Assembly: GCA_029257865.1 (NCBI GenBank)
Contig: JARIAN010000010.1
Location: 1-41,594 of the forward strand
Source of the DNA: Phocaeicola sp.
Lineage (GTDB): Bacteria > Bacteroidota > Bacteroidia > Bacteroidales > Bacteroidaceae
Direction of reading: 5' to 3'
Length of the DNA stretch: 41,594 bases
The position numbers and the translations under genes were made by a program. Numbering within the stretch: the first letter of the stretch is position 1; each line of letters opens with the position of its first letter. The notes under the pieces were generated by a model. The model saw only the letters and a program-made list of their open reading frames with translations, did no database searches and had not been told where the DNA came from. Shown here piece by piece: positions 35,252-41,594 of the stretch.

Positions 35252-35259
35252 CAAAAGTA
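35252..35259 (-). promoter_or_regulatory. lptB promoter -7 box
   Basis: Minus-strand TACTTTTG matches TAnnTTTG, 21 bp before the start codon. No strong -33 box at 20 bp. Confidence 0.45.
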
Positions 35260-35333
35260 GTAAAAATCTTGGGTTATATGGTCATTCAAGGTATTTTCAC
35301 TTTCCTTATTATTAGAATATAGCTAAAAAGCAG

Positions 35334-35341
35334 TATTTTTG
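35334..35341 (+). promoter_or_regulatory. mlaE promoter -7 box
   Basis: TATTTTTG matches TAnnTTTG, 29 bp before the mlaE ATG. The -33 region is TATT, weak. Confidence 0.45.
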
Positions 35342-35370
35342 TGTAATTTTTAGTTTATATAAAGACAATT

Positions 35371-36114
35371 ATGCTTAAACCTATCACCACACTGGGGAAA
35401 TATCTGATACTCATGGGGCGCGTTTTTTCACGCCCGGAGAGATTCCGTATGTACTTCAAGCAGTATCTATCAGAAATGGTACAACTTGGAATCAACTCCA
35501 TCGGTATCGTACTCCTAATCTCGTTCTTTATCGGAGCAGTCATCTGTATCCAGATCAAGTTAAACATTGAAAGCCCGTGGATGCCACGTTTCGTTGTAGG
35601 ATATACCACTCGAGAAATCCTTTTGCTGGAATTCTCTTCCAGCATCATGTGTCTGATTCTTGCAGGGAAAGTAGGGTCTAACATTGCGTCAGAAATAGGA
35701 ACAATGCGAGTAACCCAACAAATTGACGCACTTGATATCATGGGCGTCAATTCTGCTTCTTATTTGATTTTACCTAAAATCATGGGACTGATGACCATGA
35801 TTCCACTACTCGTCATCTTCAGCATCTTTGCCGGTGTTATAGGAGCCTTCTCTACAGCATGGTTTGCAGGCATCATGAATGGGTCAGATTTAGAATATGG
35901 ACTTCAATACAACTTTGTTGAATGGTACATTTGGTGCAGTTTCATCAAATCACTGTTCTTCGCTTTCATTATAGCCAGCGTATCTGCTTATTTCGGCTAC
36001 ACGGTAGAAGGAGGCTCCATTGCCGTAGGAAAAGCCAGCACAGATGCTGTGGTATCTAGCAGTGTACTGATACTATTCTCCGATTTGATACTTACTCAAT
36101 TATTGATGGGATGA
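35371..36114 (+). CDS. mlaE: MlaE-family ABC transporter permease
   Basis: Integral-membrane permease of the phospholipid transport system that moves lipids between inner and outer membranes. The 247-aa protein has about five to six hydrophobic helices with the family segments GIVLLISFFIGAVICIQ, LEFSSSIMCLILAGKVGSNIASEIGTMRVTQQIDALDIMGVN, GLMTMIPLLVIFSIFAGVIGA, and GYTVEGGSIAVGKASTDAVVSSSVLI. It is followed by mlaF with a 4-bp ATGA overlap. No mlaD or other MCE-domain gene is adjacent. Confidence 0.94.
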   Translation: MLKPITTLGKYLILMGRVFSRPERFRMYFKQYLSEMVQLGINSIGIVLLISFFIGAVICIQIKLNIESPWMPRFVVGYTTREILLLEFSSSIMCLILAGKVGSNIASEIGTMRVTQQIDALDIMGVNSASYLILPKIMGLMTMIPLLVIFSIFAGVIGAFSTAWFAGIMNGSDLEYGLQYNFVEWYIWCSFIKSLFFAFIIASVSAYFGYTVEGGSIAVGKASTDAVVSSSVLILFSDLILTQLLMG

Positions 36115-36875
36115 TACAAATAAATTCACTTTATAAGTCATTCGGAGAACGAACGGTTCTCCATGATATCAATTTCACTTTCGAGAACAAAAAGACTAAT
36201 CTTATTATCGGTCAGAGTGGGTCTGGAAAAACGGTACTCATAAAATGCCTTGTAGGACTCTTCACTCCTGAAAAAGGAGAAGTGCTCTATGATGGAAGAA
36301 ATCTCATTTCGATGGATAAGAAAGAAAAAAAAGCCTTACGCCGTGAAATGGGCATGATTTTCCAAAGTGCTGCCCTCTTCGATTCACAAAATGTTTTGGA
36401 AAACGTTATGTTTCCACTGGATATGTTCTCAAACATGACTTATCGCGAACGTGTGAAACGTGCTCAATTCTGTTTAGACCGAGTAAATCTAATTGATGCA
36501 CAAAACAAATATCCAGGTGAAATCAGTGGAGGTATGCAGAAACGTGTAGCCATTGCAAGAGCAATAGCACTACAACCTAAATATCTGTTTTGCGACGAAC
36601 CAAACTCAGGCTTGGACCCTAAAACTTCATTGCTGATTGATGAATTGATCCATGATATCACAACTGAATATGATATGACAACCATCATCAACACTCATGA
36701 TATGAACTCTGTTATTGGCATAGGTGACAGTATTCTTTATATCTACGAGGGAAGTAAGGAATGGGAAGGCAACAAAGATGAAGTGTTTACTGCCACCAAC
36801 GAACGGCTGAATCATTTTATTTTCGCATCCGACTTGTTACAGAAAGTACGCTCTGAAGAAAACAAGAAAGGATAG
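36111..36875 (+). CDS. mlaF: MlaF-family ABC transporter ATP-binding protein
   Basis: ATPase partner of MlaE. Walker A GQSGSGKT, Q-loop MIFQSAALFDSQNVLENVMFPL, signature EISGGMQKRVAIARAIAL, Walker B YLFCDEPNSGLDP and the H-loop INTHDMNSV are intact. Length 254 aa. The start codon overlaps the mlaE stop (ATGA), so translation is coupled. A strong terminator follows, which makes mlaEF a two-gene operon lacking mlaD, mlaB and mlaC here; the missing MCE subunit must be encoded elsewhere. Confidence 0.95.
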   Translation: MIQINSLYKSFGERTVLHDINFTFENKKTNLIIGQSGSGKTVLIKCLVGLFTPEKGEVLYDGRNLISMDKKEKKALRREMGMIFQSAALFDSQNVLENVMFPLDMFSNMTYRERVKRAQFCLDRVNLIDAQNKYPGEISGGMQKRVAIARAIALQPKYLFCDEPNSGLDPKTSLLIDELIHDITTEYDMTTIINTHDMNSVIGIGDSILYIYEGSKEWEGNKDEVFTATNERLNHFIFASDLLQKVRSEENKKG

Positions 36876-36887
36876 TCTGATAAAAAG

Positions 36888-36928
36888 AAAAAGTCTCTAG
36901 AAACCATTCAGGTGTCTAGAGACTTTTT
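36888..36928. terminator. Bidirectional terminator between mlaF and der
   Basis: Exact 14-bp stem AAAAAGTCTCTAGA (36888-36901) / TCTAGAGACTTTTT (36915-36928) with a 13-nt loop. A- and T-runs suit both convergent transcripts. Confidence 0.9.
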
Positions 36929-36941
36929 TCTTTTACATTAT

Positions 36942-38255
36942 TTATTTCTGACGAATATACAAATTGATTGGCGTACCTGATAAATCCCATCGTTCACGCA
37001 TCTTATTTTCCAGAAATCGCTTATACGGATCTTTCACGTACTGTGGCAGATTTGCAAAGAAAACAAACGAAGGCACCTGGGTATTAGGCAGCTGGGTGAT
37101 ATATTTAATCTTGATATATTTACCTTTGTTTGATGGTGGCGGATATGCTTCAATCAGCGGCAGCAACTCTTCGTTCAAACGAGCAGTAGGAATACGTGTT
37201 GTACGAGCGTGATAAACCTCCTTCGCCTGCTCCAATACTTTGAATATACGTTGCTTAGTAATTGCTGAAGTAAAGATTATCGGGAAGTCAGTAAAAGGAG
37301 CAAAACGATTACGAATAGCCTCTTCATAATTTTTCATCACTTTTGCCGATTTATCTTCTATCAAGTCCCACTTGTTCACAACTACCACCAGTCCTTTCTG
37401 ATTGCGCTGTATCAATGAGAAAATATTCAAGTCCTGACCTTCAATACCTCTTGTTGCATCCAACATCAAAATGCAGACATCCGAATTCTCAATAGAACGG
37501 ATAGAACGTACAACAGAATAATATTCCAAGTCCTCGTTTACTTTGTTCTTTTTACGAATTCCAGCTGTATCTACCAAGTAAAAATCAAAACCGAATTTGT
37601 CATAACGAGTATATATCGAGTCACGAGTAGTTCCCGCTATCTCTGTCACAATATTGCGGTCTTGACCGATAAACGCATTTACGATAGATGATTTGCCTGC
37701 ATTAGGGCGTCCCACAACGGCAAAACGAGGAATTTCCTCATCCAATATCTCATCTGTTTCCTTTTTAAACTTAGTCAGAATCAAATCCAACAAGTCACCT
37801 GTACCGCTACCGCTCAACGCTGATATACAATAAGGGTCACCTAAGCCCAAAGAATAGAATTCAGCTGCATTATATTGCAAGTCATTATTGTCTGTCTTAT
37901 TTGCGACCATAATCACTGGAGTCTTTGAACGACGTAAAATGGAAGCGACTTGCATATCCAAGTCAGTAACTCCGTTCATTACATCTACCACAAACAAAAT
38001 TACATCAGCTTCATCCATAGCCAAAACTACCTGCTTGCGGATTTCTCCTTCAAAAATATCGTCCGAGTTTACAACCCAACCACCAGTATCAACCACTGAG
38101 AATTCTTTTCCCAGCCATTCAGATTTACCATATTGGCGGTCGCGGGTGGTACCGGCCTGTTCATTCACAATAGCCTGACGAGTCTTGGTCAGACGATTAA
38201 ACAGTGTCGACTTTCCCACATTGGGACGTCCTACGATTGCTACTAAATTTCCCAT
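36942..38255 (-). CDS. der: Ribosome biogenesis GTPase Der (EngA)
   Basis: Tandem-domain GTPase needed for 50S subunit assembly. G domain 1: [23 protein letters not shown] domain 2: [28 protein letters not shown]. The C-terminal KH-like domain ends at about residue 437 with [18 protein letters not shown]. Length 437 aa, normal. It lies 40 bp after era and terminates the yceD-rpmF-fabH-era-der string. Confidence 0.98.
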   Translation of the reverse strand: MGNLVAIVGRPNVGKSTLFNRLTKTRQAIVNEQAGTTRDRQYGKSEWLGKEFSVVDTGGWVVNSDDIFEGEIRKQVVLAMDEADVILFVVDVMNGVTDLDMQVASILRRSKTPVIMVANKTDNNDLQYNAAEFYSLGLGDPYCISALSGSGTGDLLDLILTKFKKETDEILDEEIPRFAVVGRPNAGKSSIVNAFIGQDRNIVTEIAGTTRDSIYTRYDKFGFDFYLVDTAGIRKKNKVNEDLEYYSVVRSIRSIENSDVCILMLDATRGIEGQDLNIFSLIQRNQKGLVVVVNKWDLIEDKSAKVMKNYEEAIRNRFAPFTDFPIIFTSAITKQRIFKVLEQAKEVYHARTTRIPTARLNEELLPLIEAYPPPSNKGKYIKIKYITQLPNTQVPSFVFFANLPQYVKDPYKRFLENKMRERWDLSGTPINLYIRQK

Positions 38256-38295
38256 ATATATACTTTATTCATTTACGGCTGTCACAGCCGAGCTA

Positions 38296-39177
38296 TTAAT
38301 CTAATTGATAGCCGAAGTTTTTCAGTTCCTTGTCTGAACTTCTCCAGTCTTTGTCTACTTTCACAAAAGTTTCCAGATAGATTGACTTCTGGAAGAAATG
38401 CTCCAATGTCTTTCTAGCCTCAGTAGCTACTTTCTTCAAAGCTTTTCCTTGATGTCCGATTATGATTCCTTTTTGGGAATCACGCTCCACATAAATCACT
38501 ACACTTATATGAATACTCTTGGCATCCTCCTTGAATTGTTCCACCACGACTTCTACAGCATACGGAATCTCTTTATCATAATAAAGTAGAATCTTCTCAC
38601 GGATAATTTCCGTTACAAAGAAACGAGCCGGTTTATCTGTCAATTGGTCTTTCCCGAAATATGGAGGCGAATCGGGTATCAAATCTTTGATTCGCTTCAT
38701 CACCACATCAGCATTAAACTTAGCCTTAGCCGAAATAGGAATAATCTCAGCATTCGGCAGCATCTCATGCCATTCTTCCACCAACTTCACCAATTCTTCC
38801 TGATTGGTCAGGTCTATTTTATTTATCAGCAGCAAAACCGGAACAGTAAGCTTTCGCACTTTTTCCATGAAATCTGCATTTTTATCTGGTTTCTCCACCG
38901 TATCTGTCACATAAAGCAACACATCGGCATCCACCAATGCTGACTCAGAAAAGTTCAGCATAGATTCCTGGAGTTTATAATTAGGTTTTAATACCCCAGG
39001 AGTGTCAGAGAAGACAATCTGCATATCATTCGTATTCAAGATTCCCATAATACGGTGACGGGTCGTCTGCGCTTTAAAGGTAGCGATTGAGATACGTTCG
39101 CCAACCAGCAAATTCATCAAAGTAGATTTTCCGACATTCGGATTACCTACAATATTTACAAATCCGGCCTTGTGCAT
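38296..39177 (-). CDS. era: GTPase Era
   Basis: GTPase that assists 16S rRNA 3'-end maturation and 30S assembly. The G domain has [25 protein letters not shown], and NKIDL. The C-terminal KH domain has RDSQKGIIIGHQGKALKKVATEAR, the RNA-binding GxxG motif being GHQG. Length 293 aa is standard. Upstream is the fabH terminator (39202-39232), so era is read either by readthrough or from an unrecognised promoter. Confidence 0.98.
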   Translation of the reverse strand: MHKAGFVNIVGNPNVGKSTLMNLLVGERISIATFKAQTTRHRIMGILNTNDMQIVFSDTPGVLKPNYKLQESMLNFSESALVDADVLLYVTDTVEKPDKNADFMEKVRKLTVPVLLLINKIDLTNQEELVKLVEEWHEMLPNAEIIPISAKAKFNADVVMKRIKDLIPDSPPYFGKDQLTDKPARFFVTEIIREKILLYYDKEIPYAVEVVVEQFKEDAKSIHISVVIYVERDSQKGIIIGHQGKALKKVATEARKTLEHFFQKSIYLETFVKVDKDWRSSDKELKNFGYQLD

Positions 39178-39201
39178 AAACTGATATTTAGTTAACAGAC
39201 A

Positions 39202-39232
39202 AAAAAACGCATCGGATTGGGATGCGTTTTTT
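39202..39232 (-). terminator. Terminator between fabH and era
   Basis: Exact 12-bp stem AAAAAACGCATC / GATGCGTTTTTT with a 7-nt loop. The T-run belongs to the minus strand. It is 29 bp after fabH and 25 bp before the era start codon, inside an otherwise co-directional gene string. Confidence 0.9.
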
Positions 39233-39260
39233 ATCTATGTCATAGAATTTTTACTCAAAT

Positions 39261-40265
39261 TTATTTATTACCATCATATCCCCACTTCACGTAAGTAGCA
39301 CCCCAAGTGAATCCGGCACCAAATGCTGTGAAGATGATATTGTCGCCCTTCTTCAGTTTCTTTTCATAGTCCCAAAGACAAAGTGGTAAAGTACCGGCAC
39401 TAGTATTACCATAGCGCTGAATATTAATCATCACTTTTTCAGAAGGGACCTCTAGACGAGAAGCTACCGCATCAATGATACGTCGATTAGCCTGATGAGG
39501 AACAATCCAGTCAATATTATCTTTATCCAAACCATTACGCTCTGCTATTTGAGCAGTAACATCCGACATGTTAGATACTGCATACTTAAATACGGTTCTT
39601 CCTTCTTGATACAAATAATGCATTTTATTATCCACTGTAAAATAGGAAGGAGGACATACAGAACCGCCTGCCTTCATGTGAAGAAAAGGAAGACCTTTAC
39701 CGTCAGTACGCAAAATAGAATCCATTATACCAAAATCTTCGGTAGTAGCCTCTACCATACAAGCAGCGGCACCATCACCAAAAATAGGACAAGTGGCACG
39801 ATCTGAATAATTCACCATCGAAGACATCTTGTCAGCTCCCACAATGATAATTTTCTTATGACGACCAGACTGAATCATACTTGCTGCAGTTTCCATCGCA
39901 TAAAGGAAACCACTACAAGCAGCCTGCAATTCAAATGCATAAGCATTCTTCAATCCAAGCTTGTCACACAATATTGAAGCTGTTGAAGGAAAATGATAGT
40001 CAGGAGTAGTTGTTGCTACAATCACACAATCAATCGAATCGGGATCCGAGTTAGTTTTCTGCATCAACTGCTTAGCAGCCTTACGTGCCATATAAGATGT
40101 ACCCAAACCTTCTTCATTTAGAATACGTCTTTCCTTCACTCCTATTCGAGTCATAATCCACTCATCATTGGTATCTACCATTCTTGACAATTCTTCATTT
40201 GTCAATACATAATCTGGCACATATCCACCAACTCCTGTAATTACAGCATTTATCTTTTCCATCAT
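39261..40265 (-). CDS. fabH: Beta-ketoacyl-ACP synthase III (FabH)
   Basis: Condenses acetyl-CoA or branched acyl-CoA with malonyl-ACP to start fatty-acid synthesis. The triad is complete: C117 in [11 protein letters not shown], histidine in VPHQANRRI, and asparagine in [12 protein letters not shown]. Family segments [26 protein letters not shown] and [10 protein letters not shown] are present. Length 334 aa (starting MMEK; the second Met is an equal alternative). In many bacteria plsX lies between rpmF and fabH; here it does not. Primer preference (straight or branched) cannot be judged from motifs alone. Confidence 0.96.
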   Translation of the reverse strand: MMEKINAVITGVGGYVPDYVLTNEELSRMVDTNDEWIMTRIGVKERRILNEEGLGTSYMARKAAKQLMQKTNSDPDSIDCVIVATTTPDYHFPSTASILCDKLGLKNAYAFELQAACSGFLYAMETAASMIQSGRHKKIIIVGADKMSSMVNYSDRATCPIFGDGAAACMVEATTEDFGIMDSILRTDGKGLPFLHMKAGGSVCPPSYFTVDNKMHYLYQEGRTVFKYAVSNMSDVTAQIAERNGLDKDNIDWIVPHQANRRIIDAVASRLEVPSEKVMINIQRYGNTSAGTLPLCLWDYEKKLKKGDNIIFTAFGAGFTWGATYVKWGYDGNK

Positions 40266-40286
40266 TTCGAAATTTAGTGTACAGAT

Positions 40287-40325
40287 AAAAAAAAGAAGCC
40301 GGAAGAGCCGAAAGCTCTCCGGCTT
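40287..40325 (-). terminator. Terminator between rpmF and fabH
   Basis: AAGCCGGAAGAGC (40296-40308) pairs with GCTCTCCGGCTT (40314-40325) with one bulged A. On the minus strand a T-run (40287-40294 region) follows. It lies after rpmF and about 20 bp before the fabH start. Confidence 0.85.
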
Positions 40326-40378
40326 TATTCTTTCAATGAATCACACAAAGATGTTCAATAAATAAAAAGCGCCTTTTA

Positions 40379-40564
40379 TTAAAGAGCTGCTTCTTTTTCA
40401 ATTGCCAACTTACCTCTATAATAGCCGCAAGCTCCACATACTGTGTGATATACATGCCATTCACCGCAGTTTGGGCAAATAGCTAAAGTAGGAGCAACTG
40501 CTTTATCATGAGTTCTTCTCTTAGCAGTTCTCGTTTTTGATTGTCTTCTTTTAGGATGTGCCAT
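40379..40564 (-). CDS. rpmF: 50S ribosomal protein L32
   Basis: A 61-aa ribosomal protein starting MAHPKRRQSKTRTAKRR, the universal L32 start. A zinc ribbon follows, with two cysteine pairs CPNC and CGAC, so this is the zinc-binding form. It is 15 bp after yceD, the usual pairing. A strong terminator follows, hence yceD-rpmF can be made as its own transcript. Confidence 0.97.
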   Translation of the reverse strand: MAHPKRRQSKTRTAKRRTHDKAVAPTLAICPNCGEWHVYHTVCGACGYYRGKLAIEKEAAL

Positions 40565-40579
40565 TTTTCTAAAATTTAT

Positions 40580-41149
40580 TTAATTATTATTTAATATTTT
40601 CTTCAATGCATTCCATCTCGGGTCAATCTCCCGAAGTTCTCCTTCTTCTGGATTTTCTCCGTTCTCATCATACAATTCTTCATCTTCTTCGTCTGATGTC
40701 ACCCGTAAATGCTGACTTAATGCTCCCATCATCTCCTCATTACATTCTCCTGGAGCATGTACATGCTTTATCGGTAAGCTCAATGCTGTAAATTCGTAAA
40801 TATTCCATGCCACATCAATACATCCATCTTCTTCGTCAATCGTTATGATCTCGTCATCATCTGAATATGCGGCACCAAATTTCACTTTCAAAGAATTATC
40901 GGTATCAACAGGTACTTCCATATCATCCAAACATCTATCGCAAGATACTACGACGATTCCTTCTATATGAAAATCCAGGCTAAAAGTAGCAATACCTTTC
41001 TTCACTGCTAAGTTTACCTTCAAATCACCCTTCTGAATATCGGTTGTTTCCAAAGCAGCAAAAAAATCATCATTTAAAGAATACTCATAATTACATGAGT
41101 TTTCTTTCATATTCTTTAAATCTATCTGATATGTAGTTAGCTTTTCCAA
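40580..41149 (-). CDS. YceD/DUF177 family protein
   Basis: A 189-aa soluble protein of the DUF177 (YceD) family, with the diagnostic CDRCLDDMEVPVD motif at about residue 90 and an acidic stretch downstream (SDDDEIITIDEEDGCID). It is commonly next to rpmF and is linked in other organisms to 23S rRNA accumulation, so a role in ribosome assembly is plausible. The long acidic C-terminus (TSDEEDEELYDENGENPEEG) is typical of Bacteroidota versions. It starts the yceD-to-der string. Confidence 0.9.
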   Translation of the reverse strand: MEKLTTYQIDLKNMKENSCNYEYSLNDDFFAALETTDIQKGDLKVNLAVKKGIATFSLDFHIEGIVVVSCDRCLDDMEVPVDTDNSLKVKFGAAYSDDDEIITIDEEDGCIDVAWNIYEFTALSLPIKHVHAPGECNEEMMGALSQHLRVTSDEEDEELYDENGENPEEGELREIDPRWNALKKILNNN

Positions 41150-41175
41150 TTCGCAATACTATATAAACTGGGCGA

Positions 41176-41183
41176 CAAAGATA
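41176..41183 (-). promoter_or_regulatory. Promoter -7 box of the yceD-rpmF operon
   Basis: Minus-strand TATCTTTG matches TAnnTTTG 26 bp before the yceD start codon. The -33 position (about 41204) lacks a clear TTTG. Confidence 0.55.
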
Positions 41184-41376
41184 CAAATAATAATTGATAA
41201 TCCCTAGTAAGGAGATATTTTTTTTATTTTATTGATTTCTTACTAATTAAAAGTACTTTCCATTAAGATAGTCCCAAAACAGAAATGTTTCAATAATGCA
41301 TTTTTCATCCTCAGACAAAAAAAAAGATAACGGCTTGGATTTATCTCCAAACGAATCAAAGACTACTTAAAAACGT
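41184..41376. other. Intergenic, no gene recognised
   Basis: AT-rich stretch between the yceD promoter and the 34-codon ORF, part of the 375-bp gap to the 5S gene. I see no RNA gene or clear hairpin in it. Confidence 0.5.
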
Positions 41377-41481
41377 TTATACAACTTCTCTACAAAGTGT
41401 GAACGTGGCACCAGTAAGATTGAAAATCCGGATGCCCATCCCCGCGCCACCGAAGGTGCAAGAACAAGGCATGTCACGCAT
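41377..41481 (-). CDS. Possible 34-aa peptide directly after the rRNA terminator
   Basis: Open frame MRDMPCSCTFGGAGMGIRIF continuing NLTGATFTLCREVV. It is unusual in composition (Cys- and Gly-rich, short) and begins only 6 bp after the rRNA terminator T-run, on the same strand. No known family is recognised by eye. It may be a true small protein, a fortuitous frame in a sequence conserved after rRNA operons, or part of an untranslated element. Confidence 0.3.
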   Translation of the reverse strand: MRDMPCSCTFGGAGMGIRIFNLTGATFTLCREVV

Positions 41482-41487
41482 AAGCAT

Positions 41488-41520
41488 AAAAAAAGCCCCG
41501 AAGCGTTTCCGCTCGGGGCT
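41488..41520 (-). terminator. Terminator of the rRNA operon
   Basis: AGCCCCGAAGCG (41494-41505) pairs with CGCTCGGGGCT (41510-41520) with a bulged A and a TTTC loop. On the minus strand a run of T residues follows (41488-41494). It is GC-rich and strong, just after the 5S 3' end. Confidence 0.93.
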
Positions 41521-41524
41521 CACT

Positions 41525-41594
41525 AAAACGGCAACTACCTACTCTCCCACAATCTGCAGTACCATCGGCGTGACGAAGCTTAACTTCTCTGTTC
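41525..41594 (-). rRNA. rrf: 5S ribosomal RNA, 3' part (truncated by window end)
   Basis: Reverse complement reads GAACAGAGAAGTTAAGCTTC, then GTCACGCCGATGGTACTGCA, then GGGAGAGTAGGTAGTTGCCG: the conserved 3' two-thirds of bacterial 5S rRNA. The 5' part lies beyond the window. It is the last gene of an rRNA operon transcribed toward yceD. The exact 3' end (41524-41529) is an estimate. Confidence 0.95.

Noticed and set aside
41377-41490. tRNA gene between yceD and the 5S gene
   Set aside because: No cloverleaf, no T-loop GTTCRA motif and no CCA end; only a short ORF and the terminator are present.

Overview
The window looks like a chromosomal core segment of a Bacteroidales bacterium, most likely Bacteroides or Phocaeicola. 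This rests on three things visible in the sequence: repeated matches to the Bacteroidota promoter pattern (-7 TAnnTTTG, -33 TTTG about 20 bp upstream); near-absence of Shine-Dalgarno sites; and gene orders and proteins typical of the group (tig-clpP-clpX-recQ; yceD-rpmF-fabH-era-der; guaB followed by SurA-like foldases, an OstA-like protein and mutL; a GH110 galactosidase). Nearly all of it is housekeeping DNA. I see no phage, insertion sequence, CRISPR array, toxin-antitoxin or defence locus, and no tRNA.

Layout. 1-1.9 kb: a lone secreted GH110 alpha-galactosidase. 1.9-5.9 kb (minus): an operon of DUF1599, a MauE/DoxX-thioredoxin-like membrane protein, tpiA, a SPOR protein and folE. 6-8.1 kb: divergent M23/LysM peptidase and membrane zinc peptidase. 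8.2-10.7 kb: hisS, rpmH (too short for most ORF callers) and efp. 10.7-11.4 kb: the longest gene-free stretch, carrying a degenerate 22-bp tandem repeat. 11.4-14.3 kb: glycosyltransferase, radC, MIP18-type Fe-S factor, lpxH. 14.4-17.9 kb (minus): a KdgK-type sugar kinase and pta-ackA. 18.1-19.2 kb: lrgA-lrgB. 19.3-28.3 kb (minus): guaB, three SurA-like proteins, OstA-like protein, a small membrane protein, mutL. 28.5-34.3 kb (minus): tig, clpP, clpX, recQ. 34.4-36.9 kb: lptB diverging from mlaE-mlaF. 36.9-41.1 kb (minus): yceD, rpmF, fabH, era, der. The window ends inside a 5S rRNA gene on the minus strand, the tail of an rRNA operon.

Functional themes. Much of the window serves the envelope: SurA-like foldases and OstA-like protein (outer-membrane protein and LPS assembly), lptB, lpxH, mlaEF, a SPOR protein, M23/LysM, and FabH for fatty acids. 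A second theme is translation and protein quality control (hisS, rpmH, efp, rpmF, era, der, 5S, tig, clpP, clpX). Central metabolism (tpiA, pta-ackA, sugar kinase, guaB, folE) and DNA repair (mutL, recQ, radC) are interspersed.

No clearly new system stands out. The best leads are: a guaB-foldase intergenic hairpin that pairs fully only as minus-strand RNA; the degenerate 22-bp repeat; the duplicated DUF1599 plus MauE-thioredoxin pair next to folE; a graded trio of SurA-like proteins; a MutL lacking its endonuclease residues; a probable TTG start of clpX; and a 34-codon ORF just after the rRNA terminator.
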